Assembly: GCF_019175385.1 (NCBI RefSeq) | Contig: NC_083339.1 | Span: forward strand, 31,587,637 to 31,651,636 | Direction of reading: 5' to 3' | Origin: Lycium barbarum | Lineage: Eukaryota > Streptophyta > Magnoliopsida > Solanales > Solanaceae | Length of the DNA: 64,000 nucleotides | Shown: one piece after another, positions 12,321 through 20,896 of the stretch | Position numbering within the stretch: the stretch's first letter is position 1 | Layout of the letters: every line of letters starts with the position of its first letter | The notes under the pieces: model-generated | What the model was told of the DNA's origin: nothing | Seen by the model: only the letters and a program-made list of their open reading frames with translations | Databases searched by the model: none | Position numbers and translations under genes: made by a program

Positions 12321-13440
12321 AAAAGTGTCGTACCATAACCTTAACCAAGGCACTTGTTAGGAGGAAACCCAATTTATGTATTTTATATGTCATGTTTGTT
12401 CATGTTGCAGGAATGGGGAAGGAACGAAAAATCAGGACAACAAGCAGTGATTTACGCAATGGACCGGCGATGCAGACTCATCGTATGACCAGATTGAGTT
12501 AAAAGACATGTTTTTTAGGTGATCCTCACACAATGTGGATGGATCTCCTGATATGTTGATAGATAGAGATGTGTTTTGCAAGCATTAGAACCGCAATGAG
12601 GACCCATCGCGCGGGTCGATCCGGTTTGATGTTTTTTTGAAGTTATAATCACGGATAGTGTCCTTTTTCTCACAGCACTTCTAACGCTTACAAACAACTC
12701 CTATTAGGCAAATATTCCCTCCCCTACTCCCTCTCTAACAAAAGCACAACTAGAGTAACTCTAATCCAAGGTAAGTAATTTCATCTTCAAAACATGATTT
12801 CCCTTTTTCCATTGTTCATGAGTTTGTGAAAAGTCGTAAAGTTAGGGTTGACGGGTTTGGGCGAATTTGGGGCAGGGATTGGTATTGCTATTATTTTTTG
12901 TGTTGTTTATGGCTAGAACATGACTCCCACTACACAAGGGAGGGTTTTAGAACCCACCATTGTTGTCACAACTAGAGGGAAGATTCTATGCCTACAAGGT
13001 GTTCGATAAAATTCTTGAACCAAGTTTTTGTGAAATTGTGAAGTCTTGAGTACCAATAGAACACTAAATAATCATATGAACCCTTGAACATCCACTTGCA
13101 CCATAAATTCGAAATATTTGATGGAGTAATAGGAATTGTGACTCTCCAACCCAAATCCTAAAACACGAACTTGCTTACTTTTTGTTTGTTTGCTTTGTAA
13201 TATAGAAAGTAGTTAGCTTCTTTTATTTTGATTTTTAAGGTGTAGTTTGATGTAAGTGTGGGGTCGGTTCACCCCAAGTGTGCATAAAAGAAGGTATTAC
13301 CAAGATTAGGGCCCGAGAATTGAAAGGGGCAACACATTCTAGGCTTGAGTACATGAAATAGAATTAAGTGTGGGGTCATTCCACAACCCCTTTAGTTATT
13401 GAATTGTACTTATCGTTTGGTAATGTGTTGTTTTGTAGGA
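12321..13440 (+). other. Non-coding leader of an unidentified plus-strand element
   Basis: No gene recognised. The stretch has a pyrimidine-rich leader at about 12700-12770, a donor-like CAAGGTAAGT at about 12769, and the phrase AGTGTGGGGTC twice (about 13255 and 13367), common in leaders of Tat/Athila-like elements. Which element it belongs to is uncertain. Confidence 0.35.
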
Positions 13441-14430
13441 AAAATGGGTTACCCAAAGAGTAAGGGAAAATCTGTCGCCTCCTCCTCCAAAGGCACAAAA
13501 AGAGGACAAGCACAAAACCCATCCAAGGTAAAAAAGGGACCACAATCTCAAAGGGCAAGCATCCAGCAGTTTCCATTCCTCGGGCTTCATTAAGGAGGCC
13601 TTATCCTGATCTTTTCAGTAATGGGGAGGAGTGGTACGCGAGATTCGATACCTCAATCAGATATAGTCATGAGCGAGCTATCAGTCAAGTCCCTCTGAAA
13701 AGAAATTTTCTAGACATATAAAACCGCATAGTGGCCATGGATAGAGTTCTGTGTTTGAGCAACAAGGACCGGTTAATATTTATTTGATGATGGAGTTATA
13801 CCCCCGGCATATATTTTCTGTTGAATAAAACCTCTGTGAACCTTCGAAAAAGTTGGGTTTCATTGACGGCTGCTACTTTGTGCGGGGCAATCGGAGTCCC
13901 AGACGTACCAACTGAGTTCTTGCTAGATTTCATTAAACAGACTGATTACAAGGCTATACGGGAAACTCTTTGTGGGGCTATCCCTAATGCTCAATGGGCT
14001 AAATATGCAGGACCTCTCAGGAAGCACAGGAGCATAAGTATGAGAATTTTTTGTAGAGAAGCTCAGGTTTGGCTGCATCTTATGAATGCCAGAATCGTGT
14101 CACTTGATCATTTCTTGGAGGTACAAAGGGAAAGGGTGTGCATAGTATAGTTCTTGATGACAGGGCGGCCAGTAAACATCGATTATTGGATGATGAAGGA
14201 GATTCTCAGAGTATGAGAGGGCAAGTCTAAACGGATGAGCTTCGGCAACACACTCACTGCCTACTTTATGAGGCTTGACAAAAGGTTGGCGGACTCTCAG
14301 GACAGAGTGCTCGAGGCACCCATTGACATGCTCGACATCTCAAACGTCATGTCCCCAGCTAACTTTTCCGGGCATCACATGACTCCAGCAGAGAAGAGGT
14401 CAACTCAACCCACAGTGATATCCTAGCTTT
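13441..14430 (+). pseudogene. 'Putative plant transposon protein' domain remnant
   Basis: It begins MGYPKSKGKSVASSSKG at 13444. It then shifts frames through EWYARFDTSIRYSHERAI, an ...LCGAIPNAQWAKYAGPL / QVWLHLMNARIVSLDHF block (13821-14150) and a tail FGNTLTAYFMRLDKR...NFSGHHMTPAE (14235-14426). This order resembles the plant domain called putative plant transposon protein, an accessory protein of Gypsy-type elements in many plants (family recognised from memory). At least two frameshifts and several stops make it non-functional. TEK-G has inserted just downstream. Confidence 0.6.
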
Positions 14431-14654
14431 ACACAGGAACTGTTACACCTCTCGTCTTCGTAGTGGTAGAACTTATGATTTCTTAGTTGGGTATGCCTTG
14501 GGAATTGAGACCAGAGCCCGAGTTTTGGAGATAGAAAGTGTCTTACCCCGTGTGAAATGGTAACAGTAGGAATTCTTTGAGATTTACAGGGTTAAAAGTG
14601 AACGAATCGACGCGACCTAAACCGAATTAGAAAAGTCTGCAAACACCAGTCAAG

Positions 14655-14815
14655 ATCGACGGGTCGTCGTTGTACGGCGTCGATAGGGTTCCGCAGCCTT
14701 ACATTCTGCGGGCGCATGTCGACGAGCACGTCGATGGACCGTCGACACGTTGATGGGTCATCAACCCGCTTGTCGAACCGGACCACTGAAGCATTTAATT
14801 CTCTGAGTATAAATA
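14655..14815 (+). promoter_or_regulatory. Probable U3 promoter of TEK-G
   Basis: Clustered CGTCGA/TCGACG-type inverted motifs are followed by TATAAATA at 14808-14815. The arrangement parallels the palindrome cluster plus TATA in TEK-A. Inferred from consensus and position. Confidence 0.5.
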
Positions 14816-15367
14816 TGTAGTCAACGACTTTATGTCTTATTTCTCTCATTCCCAGATCAGAAAACCCTAATATTTTTCTCTCCCAACATTTATGGCATAG
14901 TAGTGAATATTTGACAAGACTCGGACCCCGTAAACCCGAGCTTGTGAAGAAGAAGGTTATTTCTAGGGTTTCTCCAAGAATGGAAAGCTTAGTAAGTTGA
15001 AGTTAAAGTGATTCTTGGGATTCTTGACCCCGGAAGACTTACAAGTTCAAGGAATAAGAATTGGACGATTGAATATATCTCCAGGTATGTTAAGGTTATT
15101 CCTTTTTTTGGCATGATCCTATGATATGAACCGATAAACGAGTAAGAGAGTTTCCATATTACTCTATTCTTATAAGTACTAAGAGAAATATAGTTTTGAT
15201 GTTCCCGTACCCCGGCTATGGTATTTCCCCATATTCAGACCTTGTGATTTCTTGTCCTAGTAGTATGAGTCCAGTAAGGCCCATGAGAGGCAAACTGTCA
15301 TTTTATTGTTTTAAGAATCTTATCGTTCAGTTCTACCTGCACTATGCATTCACTTTCAGTTCTCAGG

Positions 15368-15556
15368 GGCACAGGCACACTTGATAGGGGGTGAGGGTGT
15401 GACCTGTGATATTACGTTGTACATGTGAAAGACACACTTGACAGGGGGTGAAGGTGTGGCCTATGAGTGGTCCAGGGGTGACCTATGATGTTGGAGTGTA
15501 TACATGAGAAAGGCACACTTGAAAGGGGGTGAAGGTGTGGCCTGTGATGTGACAAT
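15368..15556 (+). repeat. Degenerate tandem repeat in TEK-G LTR
   Basis: Three copies of GGCACACTTGACAGGGGGTG... followed by AAGGTGTGGCCTGTGATGT lie at about 15374, 15431 and 15511, spaced unevenly (about 57 and 80 bp). An extra partial unit GGTGACCTATGATGTTG is at about 15476. Confidence 0.8.
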
Positions 15557-15574
15557 GAGGTGTGTACCTCCTAG

Positions 15575-15644
<70 letters not shown>
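15575..15644. repeat. (TA)n microsatellite, about 35 units
   Basis: Uninterrupted alternating TA from 15575 to 15644 inside the TEK-G LTR. It also creates a meaningless Tyr-Ile reading frame. Confidence 0.97.
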
Positions 15645-15647
<3 letters not shown>

Positions 15648-16056
15648 TGTCCATGTTTTCCAACATACAGATTTAGTCAGAGGCAGATAGATACTAGTTC
15701 ATACAGATTCATGCAAATAGTCATTCCAGCTTATGAGTTCAGATTTTATTCATGATTTCTACACACATATACATGTTGTGTTTATGCCTTACATATTTAG
15801 TACATTATCTGTACTGACTCCCCGTTGCTCGGGGGGCTGCGTTCATGCCCGCAGGTACAGGTAGACAGGGAGGTGGTCCAGCATATTGTATATATATGCA
15901 GATTGTGTAGAGTTTGGATGTTCCCTCTTTATGAGATGAATTTATGCCATTTATGGGCTATTGATGTTCAGCATGTTTCAGATTAGTATTTTGGGGTGTT
16001 TGGTCGCTAGAGGTCGGACTCCCATCACGGCTCATCGAGTTGGGTCGTGACAGAAG

Positions 16057-16069
16057 TGGTATCAGATCA
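16057..16069 (+). other. Primer binding site of TEK-G
   Basis: TGGTATCAGATCA, 4 nt after the LTR end. It is one mismatch from the initiator-Met site TGGTATCAGAGCA. Confidence 0.88.
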
Positions 16070-16254
16070 GTTCCATCCTAGGGTTGTCTACAGACCATGT
16101 CTAGTAGAGTCTTGTTTATGGGTGTGTTGTGCACCACACTTATAAATAGGAGGCTACATGACATTTAGGGTGATGTCATTCTTTCTCTCTTAGATTGTGC
16201 GATAGAGCCATGCGTTAGGCGTTCGCTTTCTGATGAATTGTTATGATTTCAGCA

Positions 16255-16582
16255 ATGCCTCCTAAGAAAGCTACAGCTGCCCAGAAAGGCAAGAAAGCCA
16301 CAGGAGAGGCCACTAGCCGTACTCGGCAGGCCACTAGGGCTCAGGATGAGATTCAGAGTGAGAGCCCATCTGAGACGTCGCATACACCATCTCCAGCACC
16401 CGCCCCTGTTCCTCAGCCAGATGCACCAGGCCAGGATGTGCGGGATGTTGTTCAGTTATTGACCAGATTAGTAGCCACTCAGGCTCAGCGGCAGGGAGCT
16501 GGTAGTTCGAGGGTTAAGACTTTCCTTGAGTTAGATCCTCCAGAATTTACAGTGATAAAGCAGAATATGGATCCCCAGGTAA
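16255..16582 (+). pseudogene. gag fragment of TEK-G
   Basis: Starts MPPKKATAAQKGKKATGEA at 16255. I prefer this ATG over 16243 because it matches the start in the other families and follows a TTTCAG acceptor-like site. The lysine-rich head, proline-rich spacer and start of the Gag core (FLELDPPEF) are present. Shortly after a GATCCCCAG at about 16568-16576 the sequence becomes LRD-B LTR, giving a chimeric tail of no meaning. Confidence 0.88.
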
Positions 16583-19500
16583 GGGTAAAAAGGGAAATTC
16601 GCAAAGTGGCTCATGGTAATATTGTGGAAGGCTAGGGGCAAAAGGGGAATTTCACAAAGAACGCAAGAAAGTTCTTGAAGGGCCATGTGGCCATCCAAGT
16701 GGGGTGGGCTTGGGCCCACATGGATGAATTATGCATACATATATATATGACTTATTAGTCATATTTCCCACCACAATTCAAGAAGCTTGGAGAAGAAAAA
16801 AAAGAAAGAAAAAGAAGAAGAGGGTGTTCGGCCATGGCACCAAAAATTGATCAAGAATAATTATTTTCTTCTAGTATTCCAACCAAGTGGAACGTCCCTA
16901 ACAACATGGAGTGATTGTTGGAGTAAGCAAAGCATTTGTTGTGCAAATTGTGAACCTAGCCGAGCAAGAAGAGATAAGTGGAGAAAGGTATGTGCTCAAT
17001 CTTCTTTTACATGTGTTATAGATGATTTATGCATGTTGTTGTATGTAGAAATGGATGAAATTCATGAAATATGTATGTGTATGGTCTGGCCGAATGGAGG
17101 TGGTGATTGTGTAGATATGATGAATTGATTTTATTTAGTTTTTTGATTGTTATAGATGCGGATTCCATGATGAAAATGAAGGTTTGATGAATTGAAGTGA
17201 ATTTGGAATCATTGTGGGGTTGTTGAAGGAGTTAGTGTGACATTAGTATGGTTTCTAATATTTGTAGGAATGATATCGCTAATGTGTAGGTTGTAAATAT
17301 AATTCAAGAATTTGGAAGTGAGACATGTGTTTGAAAGATTGTAAGTTGGGTTGTTGTGATTGAATTTGAAAGAAGGAAATAGGTTGTTATTGTTCTTGTT
17401 GAATTTGGAAGGTTTCGGGTGAAGTAGTATGTTGATTGGGTTGTTTTAAATATTATGTGAATTGAATTGAATATAAATGAAATGTCGTTGAATTGTATGA
17501 CAAAGGTTGTTAATGTTAGAATGCGTCTTGAATTGATTGTTGATGTTGTTGGCATGATTGTTGGTATTGTTGTTGATAAATTGGCCGAGTTGCATTCTCG
17601 GGTTTGTTGTTGATAAATTGGCCGAGTTAGATTCTCGGGGATGGTGTATTTACAGGGGAGATGCTGCCGAAATTTCGGCAGATTATGAATGAGTTCATTT
17701 GAAGAACTAAAACAAGTATATGATGATGAATCTAATGATTATGTAAATTCTTTTGAATGTAGACTAGCAAGCTTGGGTAAATAAGCGTAGCTAATAGGAC
17801 GTGGAACAGGTATGTAAAGCCTACCCTTTCTTTCTTTTGGCATGATCTTTGTGAAACCAACATGACAAAGTATATGTATGATTTCAAAGAAACTCCCATT
17901 CTTAGAGCCACTAGGATGGCTAACGTTCTTGATTTCCATAAGTTGTTTCATATGGTTCGATGCGTATCTATGATGTCCGAAATTCTATTTGATATGTTTC
18001 CAAATGGCATTCAAGAGACAATTGATATGGCTAATGTTTTGATTTCCAAGTGATGGTACGTTTGATTATTCTATTGAGTCTTTGATATATTTTGATACGT
18101 ACATACGGTTCTAAAAGCTCTATCTGATTTGATCCATAACGATATTCGAAAGGTACCTAACATGATTGTTGCTTTGATTTTCCCAAAAATGGCTTCTGAA
18201 ACGTTCGTAGAAGGTTCTGTACTTCAAATGCTCATAACTTTCTTATACTAAATCGGATTGACCCGAAACTTGTTTCTGAGCCTTCAGGTGTCGGTAAGTA
18301 TACTTGTCCATCGGGTCTTAGAATTGATTTATATGCATATGGTTTCTCACTAGTCTGCTCGTGTGTACTACTATTATATCGTTCGCCGAGTCTCGGGCCA
18401 GTTATGTCATTGTGCGCACTATGTTATACTCGGCATTATATTTATATATGGATCGGGCTGCACGTTCCGCAGCAATATATATATGGATCGGGCTGCACGT
18501 TCCGCAGCAATATATTTATGGATCGGGCCGAACGTTCCTCGGCACTAATATATTATATTTATGGATCGGGCCGAACGTTCCTCCACACTAATATATTATA
18601 TTTATGGATCGGGCCGAACGTTCCTCGGCACTAATATATTATATTTATGGATCGGGTCGTACGTTCATCGGCACTATTATATTGATTTATGGATCGGGCT
18701 GTACGTCCCACAGCACTATCAGTTATATGCATGTATGATATATGATGTCGGCATATATGATGACTCCACTCACTGCGTCCCTCACTAGAGGGTCGGGATC
18801 TGTTATATGTATATGTATATGATGACATATGATGTCGGCACGCATGATCTGTGTTTGGAAAGTAAGTATTTTGGTACTCTGGAGGATTTACTCATTTTCT
18901 GTACTTCTTCTGACATATGACATCGGTATGCATGATTTACGTTCGGAAAATAAGCACCTTGGTATTCTGGCTAATGTACTTACTTTTTGTACCGTCGTTC
19001 CGGTTATGTTTCCGCTTTCTGTATTTTATGCCTTACATACTCAGTACATATTCCGTACTGACCCTCTTTCTTCGGGGGCTGCGTTTCATGCCGCGCAGGT
19101 ACACCCAGATGAGTAGAGGCCACTACAGAAGATATTCCAGCGAAGTTGGTAAGCTCCATTTGGCCCTGGAGTGTTGCCGGGTCAGAGTATTATGCTATGA
19201 TATCTTGGTTGAGATTAGAGACCTTGCAGACAGAGTCGTGGCTATAGAAAGTCAATCTTATAAGCGGCTCTGTAAGCCGATGTACTAATATGCTTTATGT
19301 TACAGATTCCATGTGATAACAGATTGTACTTAACTTAAGAACGATGAAGAGAATGTTTCTGAAAGTCTTTCCTATGTGTTTCATTCTGATTTGATTTAAA
19401 AGTCCGAAGAGATTATGTGTGTACTAAGAGTCAAAGGGTTCGGTCAGCCCTAAATAAGGGTCGGGTGCCCATCACACCCTAGTGAGATTAGGGTGTGACA
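16583..19500 (+). repeat. LRD-B LTR, left copy (5' truncated)
   Basis: It matches 52301-55178 and 36733-39170 and ends ...GGGTGTGACA at 19500. The first about 128 bp of the LTR are missing. It keeps the about 520-bp internal segment absent from the copy at 36607-39170. It contains a donor consensus GAAAG|GTATGT at 16988, the covarying hairpin array at 18440-18725 and the conserved double hairpin at about 19036-19105. The right edge meets TEK-E integrase at CGCCTATACA, exactly as at 55179. Several ORFs of 60-120 codons inside it have no recognisable protein. Confidence 0.92.
18440..18725. repeat. Tandem hairpin repeat, seven units, in LRD-B LTR (left copy)
   Basis: Units of about 34-44 bp share TATGGATCGGGC at their start. 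Each holds a 5-nt arm, a 7-nt loop (ACGTTCC or close) and the complementary arm: GCTGC/GCAGC in the first two units, GCCGA/TCGGC in two of the next three, GCTGT/ACAGC in the last. Some units have broken pairs (fourth unit CCACA arm, sixth GTCGT/TCGGC). Confidence 0.9.
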
Positions 19501-20896
19501 CGCCTATACATTTGCGAAGCATTAACACATGAAAAACTGGATGCACTGCTTCCAAATCAGCTGGTAGGTCTAACTCGTAGGCAACCTGGCCTACTCTACG
19601 GATAATCTGATAAGGTCCAATATATCTCGGGCTTAGCTTCCCTTTCCTGCCAAATCTCATAACACCCTTCATTGGCGACACCTTCAGGAACACCCACTCA
19701 CCAACCTGAAACTCTAAGTGTCGACGTCGATTATCTACATATGATTTCTGCCGACTCTGGGCTGCCAGTAATCTTTCCTGAATGAGCTTCACTTTATCAA
19801 CAGCCTGCTGAATCATATCTGGGCCTATGAGCTTGGTCTCACCAACATCAAACCAGCCAATAGGTGATCTGCACTTCCTCCCATACAAGGCCTCATACGG
19901 TGCCATCTGAATACTCGAATGGTAGCTGTTATTATAGGCGAACTCAATAAGTGGCAAATGATCATCCCAGCTACCCCTGAAATAAATAACACAGGCTCGT
20001 AACATATCTTGTAGTGTCTGAATGGTATGCTCGGCCTGTCCGTCAGTCTGAGGGTGAAACCGAGTCCCAGAAAACCGCGTACTTCAGTTGGTGTCATAGG
20101 TCTAGGCCAAGTCTTCACCGCCTCGATCTTCTGTGTATCTACCCGAATGCCGTCAGCTCCAATAATATGCCCCAAGAATGCTACTGCAGTTAACCAGAAT
20201 TCACATTTGGAGAACTTAGCATACAATTTATGGTGCTGAAGCACCCTAAGTACCGCCCTCAAATGATCTGCATGCTCCTCTTCTGATCGTGAATAAACCA
20301 GAATATCATCAATGAATACAATCACGAACAGGTCAAGGAATGGCTTGAATACTCGGTTCATCAAATCCATAAACACTGCTGGAGCATTAATCAACCCAAA
20401 GGACATCACTCTAAACTCGTAGTGCCCGTATCGGGTTCTGAATGCAGTCTTTGGAATGGTTGCCTCCTTTACCCGCACCTGATGATAACCTGACCGCTAG
20501 TCTATCTTCGAGAAACACTTAGCACCCTGCAACTAGTCAAATAAATCATCGATCCTGGGGAGGGAATACCTGTTCTTTATTGTTACTTTATTCAGCTGCC
20601 TATAATCAATGCACATTAGCAGCGACCCATCCTTCTTCCTCACAAATAGTACTGGTGCTCCCCAAGGTGATGTACTGGGCCTGATGAAGCCCTTTTCTAA
20701 TAAATATCTCAGCTGCTCCTTAAGTTCCTTCAGTTCTGCAGGTGCCATGCTGTAAGGAGGAATAGTTATGGGCTGAGTGTCTGGCAAAACATCTATAGTG
20801 AACTCTATCTCACGCTCAGGAGGAAGGCCTGGAAGTTCATCTGGGAATACATCGAGAAACTCGCTAACTACCGACACTGACTGAAAAGTCGGCGCC
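19501..20896 (-). pseudogene. pol pseudogene of TEK-E, distal part (RT and integrase end)
   Basis: From 20896 downward: the linker [20 protein letters not shown], the RT start to an in-frame TAG near 20531 (CAG in relatives), a second stop near 20500, then RT with [14 protein letters not shown]. At about 20078 RT (...VRGFLGL) jumps directly to integrase HPQTDGQAE. The equivalent of TEK-D 55737 to about 57055, roughly 1.3 kb holding all RNase H and most of integrase, is gone. The integrase tail continues to MLRKCIG and meets the LRD-B LTR. Enzymatically dead. Confidence 0.9.
20892..20896. other. Target site duplication of TEK-F, left
   Basis: GCGCC directly before TGTTACACC, repeated at 30741-30745. 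TEK-D has the uninterrupted site (CGGCGCCTCTGCC) at about 57882, proving the empty site. Confidence 0.95.

Larger units (their letters stand above)
14441..16052 (+). repeat. 5' LTR of TEK-G
   Basis: It runs from TGTTACACCTC to GGGTCGTGACA. It contains a GC-rich palindromic block (about 14655-14765, GTCGAC/CGTCGA motifs), TATAAATA at 14808-14815, a donor consensus CTCCAG|GTATGT at 15085, degenerate tandem repeats, a TA microsatellite and the conserved hairpin at about 15797. Confidence 0.9.
14441..16582 (+). mobile_element. TEK-G: 5' part of a Tekay-type element, broken inside gag
   Basis: It comprises a 1.6-kb LTR, a primer site and the first about 110 codons of gag. At 16583 the sequence switches to an LRD-B LTR starting about 128 bp inside that LTR. 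Everything from mid-gag to the 3' LTR is missing. Flank 14436-14440 is GGAAC; no partner duplication can be found. Confidence 0.88.

Noticed and set aside
11738..12502. Short plus-strand ORFs in the Ogre-like LTR region
   Set aside because: Basic, low-complexity peptides in AT-rich DNA without family resemblance or conserved start context.
15504..15755. 83-codon ORF with a long YIYIYI stretch
   Set aside because: Translation of the TA microsatellite.
18440..18725. Possible CRISPR-like array
   Set aside because: Units vary in length, have no unique spacers, lie in a plant LTR and have no cas genes.
18361..18828. Overlapping ORFs reading repeated YGSGRTF/IWIGLHV peptides
   Set aside because: They arise from the tandem hairpin repeat in the LRD-B LTR and are readable in several frames. 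The unit length is not a stable multiple of three and no family is recognisable.
18829..19288. ORFs of 95-123 codons recurring at 38501-38960 and 54507-54966
   Set aside because: They recur only because the LTR recurs. Frames overlap each other and cover the conserved DNA hairpin; reading lengths differ between copies (95, 95, 81 codons). Conservation is at DNA level.
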